A stretch of 64,000 nucleotides of DNA from Gordonia asplenii (GTDB taxonomy: Bacteria; Actinomycetota; Actinomycetes; Mycobacteriales; Mycobacteriaceae). The stretch spans positions 124,001 through 188,000 of the forward strand of contig NZ_JABBNB010000001.1 in assembly GCF_012933505.1 (NCBI RefSeq), read 5' to 3'. The position numbers and the translations under genes were made by a program. The notes below the pieces were generated by a model. It had not been told where the DNA came from. It ran no database searches and saw only the letters and a list, made by a program, of their open reading frames with translations. Shown one piece after another: positions 48,227-57,272 of the stretch; position 1 is the stretch's first letter, and every line of letters begins with the position of its first letter.

Positions 48227-48725
48227 CCGGCTGCACCGGTTTCAGTCGCACCCGCACGGCCCCGACCAGCGACAGGGGATTGACGTACTGCGCCGACGAC
48301 CCGGCGCCGCGTCGGGCACCCCAGTGCAGGCACGCCGATGGACAGCCGTCGTGGCCGGCGGCGAGCCTGCCGATCACCTCACCACGCGCGACCGTCTGGC
48401 CGGCACGCACCGACGCCTCGACCGGCTCATAGGTGGTGAGCAGTCCGTCGGCGTGCCGGATCGACACCACCGGTTTGCCACCGACGTCACCCGCGAAATT
48501 CACCGTGCCGCTGCCGGCGGCGAGGACGGGAGAGCCGACGGCCGCCGCGAGGTCGACGCCGCGATGCCCGGACTGCCAGCGTTGCGCGGGCGGATCGTAG
48601 GGAGTCACCACCTGCGGGCGTGGCTGCAACGGCCAGCGGTAGGGACGTCGAGCGGCGTCGACGTCGGGCGGCGCGGTGAGCAGCGCCAGACACAGCGTCA
48701 GCAGAAATATCCGAAGAAGGTTCAT
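48219..48725 (-). CDS. Secreted M23/LytM-type peptidase
   Basis: A 168-residue small exported peptidase. The signal peptide is MNLLRIFLLTLCLALLTA. The LytM domain shows GHRGVDLAAAVGSPVLAAG (HxxxD zinc ligands) and CLHWGAR (HxH-like end: L-H-W-G). It corresponds in position to Rv2891. The start at 48725 is set by the signal peptide; longer frames read into the repeat island. It faces the VanX-type gene, overlapping it by 8 bases at the 3' ends. Confidence 0.88.
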   Translation of the reverse strand: MNLLRIFLLTLCLALLTAPPDVDAARRPYRWPLQPRPQVVTPYDPPAQRWQSGHRGVDLAAAVGSPVLAAGSGTVNFAGDVGGKPVVSIRHADGLLTTYEPVEASVRAGQTVARGEVIGRLAAGHDGCPSACLHWGARRGAGSSAQYVNPLSLVGAVRVRLKPVQPVS

Positions 48726-49170
48726 GGTCTTTAGACGCAGCGGAGCGCCGATTGGATCCATCCGATTCTCTCTGGTTGAGCTGGGATTCCCCCGCTGGTT
48801 GAGCCGGGATTCCCTCCGATGGTTGAGCCGGGCCGAAGCGTTAGCGAAGGCCCGTGTCGAAACCCCCTTCCCCCGCTGGTTGAGCCGGGCCGGAGCGTTA
48901 GCGAAGGCCCGTGTCGAAACCACGCAAGTCGGCGGTGCCAGCGCAACCGATCACCTTTAGATAGTCGAGAAGTTCGTCTTGCGGTGGTTTCGACTCGCTG
49001 CGCTCGCTCAACCAGCGGGTGGGTGTCTTGCTCGCTCACCGCAACCAGCCGACGTGTCTCGCCCGCTCAACCAGCGGAGGTGTCGCGCTCGCTCACCGCA
49101 ACCAGCGGAGACCGAACGCGGTCGCGATGGTCAACGGTTCGTTGTCACGGGTGGGGCTGGTGAGGCGGTA
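48726..49170. repeat. Intergenic repeat island (GGTTGAGC/GTCGAAACC family)
   Basis: No gene. Two 44-base direct repeats at 48821-48864 and 48878-48921 differ at one base; each runs from GGTTGAGCCGGGCCG to GGCCCGTGTCGAAACC. Partial units lie at about 48794-48809. In opposite orientation, 48986-49014 reads GGTTTCGACTCGCTGCGC...CTCAACCA, followed by shorter CTCGCTCACCGCAACCAGC copies to about 49107. Such intergenic repeats are common in Gordonia-like genomes. The inverted arrangement could form large hairpins ending the rSAM operon. Confidence 0.75.
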
Positions 49171-50415
49171 TCAGGGCGTCGGCCAGTCCGCGGGCCAGCG
49201 AATCGCGTCGGCGGTCAATCGAGCGGTGTCCCGCGGTGGCCACTGCGCGTCGGCCGGCTCGGTCACCATGGTGAATCGTCCGTAGTCGAACGGGAGCCCA
49301 TCGGCGGCCCCGACCGGGATCAGGCGTTCCCGCAACCCCTCTCGTTGCAGCGTGAGTGCGCGGTGGTGGCAGAGCGGATTGTTGCCGCGCCGACCGAACA
49401 GCGTGTGCGCCGACCACGAACACCCTCCCCGGCACGTGTCCGCATACTCGCAGGTCGCGCAGAAGCCCCACAGTCCGTCGCGTGCATCCGCGCCGGGTCT
49501 GCGCAGGTTGAAAGTCAGTTCGGGTGCGGTCGCCTTGATGTCGGCGATGCGGCGGTCGCGGACGTTGCCGCCGGTGTATGGCGCACTGGGCAGGGACGGA
49601 CATCCTTTGATCGCGCCGTCGGCCTCGATGCCGAGCGTGGTCACACCGGCTTGGCAGCCCTGCCATGACCCGTCGGAGTCCCGGAACCGCAGCAGACTCT
49701 CGTCGGGCCCGTGATAGCCGAGGCTGTTGGCGAGGTAGACCTGCACGCCGTCGGCGACCGACCGCCGCGCGATCCGACTGATTACCGGAAACACCACCAG
49801 CAACTCAGGTGGTTGCAGCAGCAAGTCGGGATGGTCTGCGGCGCTGCCCATCGGAACGGTCAGCTGAAGCTGCCACGCGATTATGCCGAGTCTCGATGAC
49901 AGCACATCGTAGAGTTCGGGCAGGTCGACGGCGGTGCGACGGTTGACCTGGGTATTGCACGCCACCGCGAGGCCGGCGGCACGCAAATGGTCGGCGGTTC
50001 GTAGGCACGACTCCCAGGAGCCGGTGCGGCCGCGCAACGCGTCGTGCGTGGCTGCCATGCCGTCGATCGAGATCGATGCCTGCGTGATCCCGGCCTCCCA
50101 CATGCCGTGCGCCATCGCGGCGCTGAGCTTGTATCCGCCGGTGGTCACGGTGCAGCGCATGCCTCTTGCCGTGATGGCGGCGGCGATCTGCAACCAATCC
50201 CGACGCAGGAATGCCTCGCCTCCGATCAGCGTGACCTCTTCGATGCCCACTTCGGCGAGCTGGTCGACGACGTCGAGGGCTTGCGCGGTGGACATCTCGT
50301 CGGGCCGGGCACTGCCCGCCCGCGACCCGCAGTGCGAGCAGGCCAGGTTGCAGGCCAGGGTCAGCTCCCAGACCGCATAGGTGCGGCGCAGCCGGGGACG
50401 GGAATCGGTGCTCAT
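49171..50415 (-). CDS. Radical SAM/SPASM enzyme
   Basis: A 414-residue radical SAM protein. The cluster motif is CNLACSHC at about residues 18-25, inside WELTLACNLACSHCGSRAG. The partial TIM barrel contains TLIGGEAFLRRDW and SISIDG. The C-terminal SPASM part has additional cysteines in GCQAGV, GCPSLP, FCATCEYADTCRGGCSW and NPLCHH, enough for auxiliary clusters. Such enzymes often modify ribosomal peptides. The ATG at 50415 overlaps the stop of the pseudokinase gene (50412) by four bases, so the two are translationally coupled. Substrate unknown. Confidence 0.85.
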   Translation of the reverse strand: MSTDSRPRLRRTYAVWELTLACNLACSHCGSRAGSARPDEMSTAQALDVVDQLAEVGIEEVTLIGGEAFLRRDWLQIAAAITARGMRCTVTTGGYKLSAAMAHGMWEAGITQASISIDGMAATHDALRGRTGSWESCLRTADHLRAAGLAVACNTQVNRRTAVDLPELYDVLSSRLGIIAWQLQLTVPMGSAADHPDLLLQPPELLVVFPVISRIARRSVADGVQVYLANSLGYHGPDESLLRFRDSDGSWQGCQAGVTTLGIEADGAIKGCPSLPSAPYTGGNVRDRRIADIKATAPELTFNLRRPGADARDGLWGFCATCEYADTCRGGCSWSAHTLFGRRGNNPLCHHRALTLQREGLRERLIPVGAADGLPFDYGRFTMVTEPADAQWPPRDTARLTADAIRWPADWPTP

Positions 50416-51806
50416 CGGCGGTCCCGCCGCGAGAACCAGCGTCGACGCGGCGCCGAGTCGCGGTTGAACACCGGTGGGCCACCGTAGACGGGACGCGGCG
50501 ATGGGGGCTCGTCGCCGCGCCACACGGGCGGACCTCCGTAGACGGTGAGGGACGGCGGGGGATCATCGTCGAGCCACACGGGCGGACCTCCGTACACCAG
50601 GGCGGGTGGCGGGGGAGCACTGTCGCTCGGTCGTACCGGTATCGACGGGCCGTCGCTGACCGACCGCGCGCGCTCGTCTGCGTCACGCCGATACGCCTGC
50701 GCAATCCAGTACGCCTGCCCATCGAAGGGCAGGCGCTCGGGAGCCCGCTGCCACGACACCGTCGGCACTCGCGGCACACTGCGGTCGGTGTCGTCAGGAC
50801 GCTCGGCGTCGCTCGCCGCCGCACCGAATTCGGTGTCGATCAACGACTTCGCGACCGCAACGGCTTGCTCAGCAGTCTCGTAGCGGCCGACCTCGGTGTC
50901 GCCGAACGTGACGACGAAATATCCAGATCCCCGATTCGGTGATCGTCCGGTCCGCCGCTGACCGGTGCCCGCCTGGTCGCGACCGGCGTCAGCAGCGACG
51001 AGTAGTGCGTCGGCGAACTCGCCGCACGACTGGTAGCGGTCGTTCGGGTCCTTGGCCAAGACCCGCGCGAACACACCGTCCATCGCCGGCGGCAGATGCA
51101 TGGCTCGCCGCCACGCCGACGGTGGCGGCCGATGTAGGTGCCCGTCCGCCACTTCCGCGAACGACAGCCCAGGGTAGGGAGGTTGGCCGGTGAGCAGATG
51201 AAAGGCCGTGCAGCCCAGCGAGTAGATGTCGGCTCGGTTGTCCACGACACCCCCGTTGCATATCTCAGGACTGGCGAAGGCTGCGGCATGCCACGGCATC
51301 GTGGTCTCATCGAGCCATGTGCTGCCCTCGGGGCCGAAGCCCGCGAGTTTGACGGTTCGCAACCCGCCGTCCTCGTCGAACACCGCGCGGACAAACATGG
51401 GATGGACCCTGAGGTGGACGATCCCGCGGGTTCGCCACGCGTGGTCCAGGCCGGCACCCACCGCTGCCACGATCTCGATCGCCCGACCGAGTGGAATCGA
51501 TCGGGGCGAGAGCACCAACCGATCGGCGCCAGCGTCGATATGTTCGGTGCACCGCCACAATTGGCCGCTGTTCTCGCCCCAGGCATGCACCGCGGCGATG
51601 TTCGGATGTGCGGTGGCCGCGAGAGCCTCCGCGTTGCGAACCGCGGTCGCGACAAACGATCGGCTGGCGCAGAGCTGTGGGCTGAACACGATCAGCTCTT
51701 CGGTGAGCGCCGATCCTGGGCGCTGGACGAGATAGCTCGCCGCACCCGAGTGTGGACGAATAGGTTCGAGAATGCGGTAGCCGGCGAAGACGTCTCCGTT
51801 GATCAT
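50412..51806 (-). CDS. Pseudokinase with C-terminal YGGPPV(W/F) triple repeat
   Basis: A 464-residue cytosolic protein with a kinase fold (residues 8-270) that has lost the catalytic residues. The Gly loop reads RPHSGAASYLV, no VAIK Lys is seen, HRDxKxxN is replaced by HLRVHPMF, and DFG by GFG in KLAGFG. SPEICNGGVVDNRADIYSLGC is retained. A small domain (GYFVVTFGDTEVGRYETAEQA) follows, then a Pro-rich tail with three 18-residue units beginning VYGGPPVW, VYGGPPVW and VYGGPPVF. It lies between an active kinase gene and a radical SAM gene. Confidence 0.8.
   Translation of the reverse strand: MINGDVFAGYRILEPIRPHSGAASYLVQRPGSALTEELIVFSPQLCASRSFVATAVRNAEALAATAHPNIAAVHAWGENSGQLWRCTEHIDAGADRLVLSPRSIPLGRAIEIVAAVGAGLDHAWRTRGIVHLRVHPMFVRAVFDEDGGLRTVKLAGFGPEGSTWLDETTMPWHAAAFASPEICNGGVVDNRADIYSLGCTAFHLLTGQPPYPGLSFAEVADGHLHRPPPSAWRRAMHLPPAMDGVFARVLAKDPNDRYQSCGEFADALLVAADAGRDQAGTGQRRTGRSPNRGSGYFVVTFGDTEVGRYETAEQAVAVAKSLIDTEFGAAASDAERPDDTDRSVPRVPTVSWQRAPERLPFDGQAYWIAQAYRRDADERARSVSDGPSIPVRPSDSAPPPPALVYGGPPVWLDDDPPPSLTVYGGPPVWRGDEPPSPRPVYGGPPVFNRDSAPRRRWFSRRDRR
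50466..50594 (-). repeat. 54-base tandem repeats encoding the pseudokinase tail
   Basis: Three in-frame copies spaced 54 bases apart. CCACACGGGCGGACCTCCGT occurs at 50520-50539 and 50574-50593 on the plus strand, and a diverged copy starts near 50466. On the minus strand they encode VYGGPPV followed by W/F, two variable residues and Asp. Confidence 0.8.
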
Positions 51807-51866
51807 CTGTGTCCCTCGGACCTGCTGGTCGCAGTCATGTGGTGGATAGTTGTGTGGGGCCGCGCG

Positions 51867-53909
51867 TCATTTGAGCGCGATTGCCGAGACGGTGTTGTCG
51901 TCGCCATTGGTGACGTATGCGGTGGTGCCGTTGGGGGTGATCGCAACATCCTGTGGCAGATTGCCGACGGGAATTGTGGCGGTCAGCTTGCCGCTGGCGA
52001 TGTCGATCACTGACACCGTGTTGCTGTCGTAGTCGGTTACAAAAGCGGTGGCGCCGTTGGGAGTGATCGCCACATCCTGCGGCAGACTGCCGACGAGGAT
52101 CGTAGCGGTGACCCTGCCGCTGGCGGTGTCGATCACTGACACGGTGCCCGCAAATGTGGCGGTGTTATCAGTCACATATGCAGTGGTGCCGTTGGGGGTG
52201 ACCGCCACCCCCTCCGGGGAATTGCCGACGGGGATGTTTGCGGCGACTCTGTCGCTGGCGGTATCGATCACTGAGACGGTGTTGTCGCCGACATTGACCA
52301 CGTATGCGGTGGTGCCGTTGGGGGTGATCGCCACACCACTCGGAGCTTTGCCCGCAGGGATAGTTGCGGTGACCCTGCCGCTGGCGGTGTCGATCACCGA
52401 CACTGAGCTAGCATACGAGCCACCGCCGTTGGTCACATATGCGGTGGCGCCGTTGGGGGTAATCGCCACGCGCTGTGCGTTATTACCGACGGGGATGGTT
52501 GCGGTGACTTTGCCAGTGGCGGTGTCGATCACCGACACCGTGTTGCTGTAGTCATTGGTCACATAGACATTCATGCCGTTGGGGGTGACGGCCACATCGT
52601 ATGGATACACGCCGACGGGGATGGTTGCGGTGACTCTGCCGGTGGCGGTGTCGATCACCGACACTGTGTTGTCGGCGCGATTGGTCACGTATGCGGTAAC
52701 TCCGTCGGGGGCGACTGCCACACCAGATGGCGACCGCCCGACGCGGATGGTGGCCGTCACGTGTGGAGTAGTCGCAGCGCTGACGGGAGTTGACCGCGCA
52801 CCGCCGTGCGAGTCGGCCAATTTCGTGATAGCGATCCCGTAGACGGTCGCGACCAGCGCCGCGACCGCGGCGATGATCGCGATGCGCTTGCCCAATCGGC
52901 GGCGGGAGGCGATCGGGTCTGCGGCGACGGCCGGTCGAATCTGAGTCGTGCCCGCGACTTCGGCGCTGTCGCCGCCAGCAGGTCCCGGGAGGGACTCGGC
53001 TCCGGCTGGCGTCGATTGCGGCCGGACCGCGGTCGGTGTATGTACGGGATCCACAGTGATCACGGCCTGCAACTCGTCCACGAACTCGCCGCAGGTCTGG
53101 TACCGATCCTCCGGGTGCTTGGCGAGGACTCGCGTGAACACCGCGTCCAGGCCCGCGGGGAGGTGCCGTGCCCGCGCAGTGACCGCCGGAATCGGCCAAC
53201 GGAGATGCGCGGCCATCAGCGCCGACATCGTCGTCGCGTCTTCGTACGGGGTGCTGCCGGTGAGGAGCTGGAACGCCGTGCAGCCGAGCGAATAGACGTC
53301 GGCCCGATTGTCGGTGAGACCACCGTCGAGTGCTTCGGGGCAGATGTAGGCCATGGTTCCCACGGCCATGCCGGTCGACGTCAACGACGTCGCCTCGCCC
53401 GCGGCCTTGGCGATGCCGAAGTCGGCCAATTTGACGGTCTTGAACGTGCCGTCGCCCCGACGAGCGATCAAGATGTTGGCGGGCTTCACGTCACGGTGGG
53501 TGATGCCGTGGTCCTGCCAGGCATAGTCCAGCGCGGCCGCGGCACCTGCGATCAGTTGGAATGCGGTGTCCAGGGGTAGCGCTCGGTGCTCACGAAGCAG
53601 CTGCGCGGCATCGACGCCGTCGACGAACTCCATCGCCAACCACAGGCGGCCCTCGAATACGCCGCGGTCGTAGAGCACGACGATATTCGGATGGCTCAAC
53701 GGCGCGAGCAGGTCCGCCTCCCGCTGAAACCGCAGCGCGAAGTCCTTGTTGCCGCTCATCGGCAGGTTAAGCAGCTTGAGCGCATCGCGACGCGGCAGAC
53801 GTGGGTGCTCGACCAGGTACACCTCGCCCATACCGCCGGAACCCAACTGCCGGATCACCCGATAGCCCGCGATGCTCTGCTCAGCCTCCGCGACGCCCTG
53901 CTCAGCCAT
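51867..53909 (-). CDS. Membrane Ser/Thr protein kinase with YVTN beta-propeller
   Basis: A 680-residue PknD-like receptor kinase. The cytosolic kinase domain is intact: GSGGMGEVY at residues 23-31, Lys45, HRDVKPAN at 138-145, DFG at 163-165, and a Thr/Ser-rich activation loop. After a linker comes one membrane helix (RIAIIAAVAALVATVYGIAI), then an extracellular propeller of seven repeats of the type VTATIPVG...VAITPNGTTAYVTN...NTVSVIDTASG. The start at 53909 has AAAGGGA upstream. It heads the minus-strand operon with the pseudokinase and radical SAM genes; 60 bases separate it from the former. Confidence 0.9.
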   Translation of the reverse strand: MAEQGVAEAEQSIAGYRVIRQLGSGGMGEVYLVEHPRLPRRDALKLLNLPMSGNKDFALRFQREADLLAPLSHPNIVVLYDRGVFEGRLWLAMEFVDGVDAAQLLREHRALPLDTAFQLIAGAAAALDYAWQDHGITHRDVKPANILIARRGDGTFKTVKLADFGIAKAAGEATSLTSTGMAVGTMAYICPEALDGGLTDNRADVYSLGCTAFQLLTGSTPYEDATTMSALMAAHLRWPIPAVTARARHLPAGLDAVFTRVLAKHPEDRYQTCGEFVDELQAVITVDPVHTPTAVRPQSTPAGAESLPGPAGGDSAEVAGTTQIRPAVAADPIASRRRLGKRIAIIAAVAALVATVYGIAITKLADSHGGARSTPVSAATTPHVTATIRVGRSPSGVAVAPDGVTAYVTNRADNTVSVIDTATGRVTATIPVGVYPYDVAVTPNGMNVYVTNDYSNTVSVIDTATGKVTATIPVGNNAQRVAITPNGATAYVTNGGGSYASSVSVIDTASGRVTATIPAGKAPSGVAITPNGTTAYVVNVGDNTVSVIDTASDRVAANIPVGNSPEGVAVTPNGTTAYVTDNTATFAGTVSVIDTASGRVTATILVGSLPQDVAITPNGATAFVTDYDSNTVSVIDIASGKLTATIPVGNLPQDVAITPNGTTAYVTNGDDNTVSAIALK

Positions 53910-54076
53910 CGTAAGTCCCTTTGCGGTAGGCCAGCGAGATCGGGTCCGCTGTGCGGCCGGGACGTCGAACGAAATTCGGCGCCTCCCAACGTCCTGATTG
54001 TTCCCCGCATCCACGACGACGGGCAAGAATTCGTTGGGACGACAGACCCGACCTATGCCGCCGATCTGCGCCGGAG

Positions 54077-54373
54077 CTAGAAATCCTCCGAGGAGACCAC
54101 CCGGCGTCGCGCCGAGTTGATTTCGATCTCGGGACGGCGGGCCACCAGGTGCTCGATCGAGTCGAGGACGTCGGCGACATGTCGCTGATCCGGCCCGACG
54201 ACGCCGGCCCCGATACCGGCGCGTCGGTGCAGGTCGTGGTTGCCGACCTCGGCGGCGCTCACCGAGTATTTGCGTTTGATCTCCGCGATGACGGGCCGGA
54301 TCACCGACCGCTTCTCCTTGAGCGAGTGCACGTCCCCTAACAAGACGTCGAATTCGATCCAGCCGATCCACAT
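54077..54373 (-). CDS. DUF503 (YlxP) family protein
   Basis: A 98-residue small protein of the DUF503 family, usually found near translation genes. It starts MWIGWIEFDVLLGDVHSLKEKRSVIRPVI and includes YSVSAAEVGNHDLHRRAGIG. ATG 54385 is another possible start. Its function is not established. It is divergent from rpsB and lies 167 bases upstream of the kinase gene, in a gap that holds no other gene. Confidence 0.75.
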   Translation of the reverse strand: MWIGWIEFDVLLGDVHSLKEKRSVIRPVIAEIKRKYSVSAAEVGNHDLHRRAGIGAGVVGPDQRHVADVLDSIEHLVARRPEIEINSARRRVVSSEDF

Positions 54374-54417
54374 TCGGTCGAGCATACGCGGACCGACCCG
54401 GCGTCGAACACGCGATT

Positions 54418-54446
54418 TTGTCCGGGGCAACGCGGCGGCGTAGGCT
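54418..54446 (+). promoter_or_regulatory. rpsB promoter
   Basis: TTGTCC at 54418-54423, a 17-base spacer and TAGGCT at 54441-54446 make a well-spaced promoter. Transcription would start near 54453, leaving a leader of about 165 bases to the rpsB ATG. Bases 54447-54618 hold no gene. Confidence 0.6.
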
Positions 54447-54618
54447 GAACGGCGCACTTCGCCTGCGGGCGGGGTGACTTCGCGCGCCTGCGGACTGGTT
54501 CGGCACGAACCGGCTCGCGTGGGCAGTCCCGAGAGTATCGGGTCCACCGGGTGCAGGCGCCAGGATCGACGACAACCCGTCGTCGGTGACGAACTGCGAT
54601 ACAAAAGGATGTTTCGAC

Positions 54619-55443
54619 ATGGCTGTCGTAACAATGAAGCAGCTGCTCGACAGTGGCGCACACTTCGGTCACCAGACTCGCCGGTGGAACCCGAAGATGA
54701 AGCGATTCATCTTCACCGACCGCAACGGCATCTACATCATCGACTTGCAGCAGACGCTGACCTACATCGACAAGGCCTACGAGTTCGTCAAGGAGACCGT
54801 CGCCCACGGTGGCACCGTTCTCTTCGTCGGCACCAAGAAGCAGGCCCAGGAGTCGATCGCGGCTGAGGCGACGCGCGTCGGGATGCCGTATGTGAACCAG
54901 CGCTGGCTCGGCGGCATGCTCACCAACTTCTCGACCGTTCACAAGCGCCTGCAGCGCATGAAGGAACTCGAGACCATGGAGCAGACCGGTGGCTTCGAAG
55001 GTCGCACCAAGAAGGAAATCTTGATGCTGACCCGCGAGAAGAACAAGCTCGAGCGGACACTCGGTGGTATCCGCGATATGGCCAAGGTGCCATCTGCGAT
55101 TTGGGTTGTCGACACCAACAAGGAGCATATTGCTGTTGGTGAGGCTCGCAAGCTGAACATCCCGGTCATCGCGATCCTGGACACCAACTGCGATCCCGAC
55201 TTGGTCGACTACCCGATCCCGGGCAACGACGACGCCATCCGCAGCGCCGCACTGCTGACCCGCGTGGTGGCTTCGGCCGTCGCCGAGGGCGTGCAGGCTC
55301 GCGCGGGCCGCGCAGCAGGCGACGCCAAGCCCGAAGCCGGTGCCGGCGAGCCCCTCGCCGAGTGGGAGACCGAACTGCTGACCCAGGCAACCGAGGGTGC
55401 TCCTGCGGAGGCTCCTGCAGCCGACGCCCCGGCCGCTGAGTAA
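54619..55443 (+). CDS. rpsB: Small ribosomal subunit protein uS2
   Basis: A 274-residue S2. The family sequence is complete: [26 protein letters not shown] at the start, [22 protein letters not shown], and [20 protein letters not shown], then a Glu/Ala-rich tail common in Actinobacteria. AAAGGA at 54604-54609 precedes the ATG. tsf follows after 41 bases, the near-universal arrangement. Confidence 0.97.
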   Translation: MAVVTMKQLLDSGAHFGHQTRRWNPKMKRFIFTDRNGIYIIDLQQTLTYIDKAYEFVKETVAHGGTVLFVGTKKQAQESIAAEATRVGMPYVNQRWLGGMLTNFSTVHKRLQRMKELETMEQTGGFEGRTKKEILMLTREKNKLERTLGGIRDMAKVPSAIWVVDTNKEHIAVGEARKLNIPVIAILDTNCDPDLVDYPIPGNDDAIRSAALLTRVVASAVAEGVQARAGRAAGDAKPEAGAGEPLAEWETELLTQATEGAPAEAPAADAPAAE

Positions 55444-55484
55444 CTCACATACTTCATCTACTCATCAAAGGAGGCTCGCCACCG

Positions 55485-56309
55485 ATGGCGAACTACACCG
55501 CAGCTGATGTGAAGCGGCTTCGCGAACTGACCGGTTCGGGCATGCTCGACTGCAAGAACGCGCTGGCCAACAACGACGGCGACTTCGACAAGGCCGTCGA
55601 GGAACTGCGCATCAAGGGCGCCAAGGACGTCGGCAAGCGTGCCGAGCGGTCCACCGCCGAGGGCCTCGTGGCCGCTCGCGACGGCGCGATGATCGAGCTG
55701 AACAGCGAGACCGACTTCGTCGCCAAGAACGCCGAGTTCCAGGAACTCGCCGATGCGGTACTGGGTGCGGCCGTCGAGGCCAAGACCAGTGACGTCGACA
55801 CTCTGCGCGCGGCTGCCCTGGGTGAGGGCACCGTCGCCGACGCGATCGCCGCGCTGTCGGCGAAGATCGGTGAGAAGCTCGAACTGCGTCGCGTCGTCTA
55901 CTTCGACGGACCGGTCGCCACCTACCTGCACAAGCGTGCGTCGGATCTGCCCCCGGGCGTCGGCGTGCTCGTGCAGTACACCGGTGAGGGTGCCGAAGCT
56001 GCCGAGGCCGCGCGTGGCGCCGCTCAGCAGGTTGCCGCGCTCAAGGCCAAGTACGCTTCGCGCGACGAGGTGCCGGCCGACGTCGTCGAGAACGAGCGTC
56101 GCATCGCCGAGCAGACCGCCCGCGAAGAGGGCAAGCCGGAACAGGCTCTGCCGAAGATCGTCGAAGGTCGCGTGACCGGCTTCTACAAGGATGTCGTGCT
56201 GATCGACCAGGCCTACGTCAAGGACAGCAAGAAGACTGTCAAGGCGATCCTGGACGAGGCAGGCGCCACCGTGAAGGCGTTCGCCCGCTTCGAGGTCGGT
56301 CAGTCCTAA
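55485..56309 (+). CDS. tsf: Elongation factor Ts
   Basis: A 274-residue EF-Ts, the guanine nucleotide exchange factor of EF-Tu. The N-terminal UBA-like domain has [17 protein letters not shown], then [13 protein letters not shown] and the dimerisation domains. AAAGGAGG at 55468-55475 is an ideal ribosome site for the ATG at 55485. A strong terminator follows. Confidence 0.97.
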   Translation: MANYTAADVKRLRELTGSGMLDCKNALANNDGDFDKAVEELRIKGAKDVGKRAERSTAEGLVAARDGAMIELNSETDFVAKNAEFQELADAVLGAAVEAKTSDVDTLRAAALGEGTVADAIAALSAKIGEKLELRRVVYFDGPVATYLHKRASDLPPGVGVLVQYTGEGAEAAEAARGAAQQVAALKAKYASRDEVPADVVENERRIAEQTAREEGKPEQALPKIVEGRVTGFYKDVVLIDQAYVKDSKKTVKAILDEAGATVKAFARFEVGQS

Positions 56310-56333
56310 GACTGCCCCACTTGTAAACAGCAC

Positions 56334-56386
56334 CGGACCCCGCGGCGGCCGTCGATTTCCGACGGCCCGCCACGGGGTCCGTTTGT
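56334..56386 (+). terminator. Terminator after rpsB-tsf
   Basis: CGGACCCCG (56334-56342) pairs with CGGGGTCCG (56373-56381), and inside GGCCGTCG pairs with CGACGGCC around ATTTC, giving a long GC-rich hairpin followed by TTTGT. It separates rpsB-tsf from pyrH. Confidence 0.88.
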
Positions 56387-56438
56387 CGTGCCCATAAGAT
56401 GAGTCGGAGCCCGCCGACGTCCCGCAGGGAGGAAATTG

Positions 56439-57215
56439 ATGACCCAGTCGCCCGCAGACACCGAGTATGCAGCCGCCGAGAATGCAGAAACCGAGAACGT
56501 CGATGGTCGGCCCGGCTATCGGCGAGTATTGCTCAAGCTCGGCGGTGAGATGTTCGGCGGCGGCAGCGTCGGTCTGGACCCCGACGTCGTGGCGACGGTC
56601 GCCGACCAGATCGCCGAGGTCGTGCGGACCGGCGCACAGGTGGCGGTGGTCATCGGCGGCGGCAACTTCTTCCGCGGCGCCGAACTGCAGCAGCGCGGCC
56701 TGGACCGGTCCCGCTCGGACTACATGGGCATGCTCGGCACCGTGATGAATTGCCTTGCGCTGCAAGACTTCTTGGAGAAGCGTGGGATCAGCACCCGCGT
56801 TCAGACGGCGATCACGATGGGGCAGGTTGCCGAGCCCTACCTGCCGCTGCGCGCCCAGCGGCACCTGGAGAAGGGGCGGGTGGTGATCTTCGGCGCGGGC
56901 ATGGGTATGCCGTACTTCTCCACCGACACCACCGCCGCTCAGCGAGCCCTGGAGATCAAGGCCGAGGTGGTGCTGATGGCCAAGGCGGTCGACGGCATCT
57001 ACTCCGACGACCCGCGCACCAACCCCGACGCCGAATTGTTCGACGAGATCACCTACCGCGAGGTGCTCGACAAACAACTCAAAGTCGCCGACGCCACATC
57101 GTTCAGTCTCTGTATGGACAACAAAATGCCGATTCTGGTGTTCAATCTGCTCACCAAGGGCAATATTGCGCGTGCGATCGCCGGTGAACGCATCGGAACT
57201 CTGGTGGCCGATTAA
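56439..57215 (+). CDS. pyrH: Uridylate kinase
   Basis: A 258-residue UMP kinase of the amino-acid kinase fold. It has [11 protein letters not shown] near residue 30, the [10 protein letters not shown] loop, [15 protein letters not shown] and the [21 protein letters not shown] region. GGGAGGAA at 56428-56435 points to the ATG at 56439 (a TTG at 56436 is immediately before). The N terminus carries an acidic extension of about 25 residues. The gene is followed by frr. Confidence 0.95.
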   Translation: MTQSPADTEYAAAENAETENVDGRPGYRRVLLKLGGEMFGGGSVGLDPDVVATVADQIAEVVRTGAQVAVVIGGGNFFRGAELQQRGLDRSRSDYMGMLGTVMNCLALQDFLEKRGISTRVQTAITMGQVAEPYLPLRAQRHLEKGRVVIFGAGMGMPYFSTDTTAAQRALEIKAEVVLMAKAVDGIYSDDPRTNPDAELFDEITYREVLDKQLKVADATSFSLCMDNKMPILVFNLLTKGNIARAIAGERIGTLVAD

Positions 57216-57272
57216 GCCTGCGGTAACACCGCACCGCAAGGAATCACCCCGACAACTCTCAAGGACAATTCC

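Noticed and set aside
52000-52800. Tandem DNA repeats suggestive of a CRISPR or minisatellite
   Set aside because: They are the seven coding repeats of the YVTN propeller, about 126-135 bases each, in frame and diverged.
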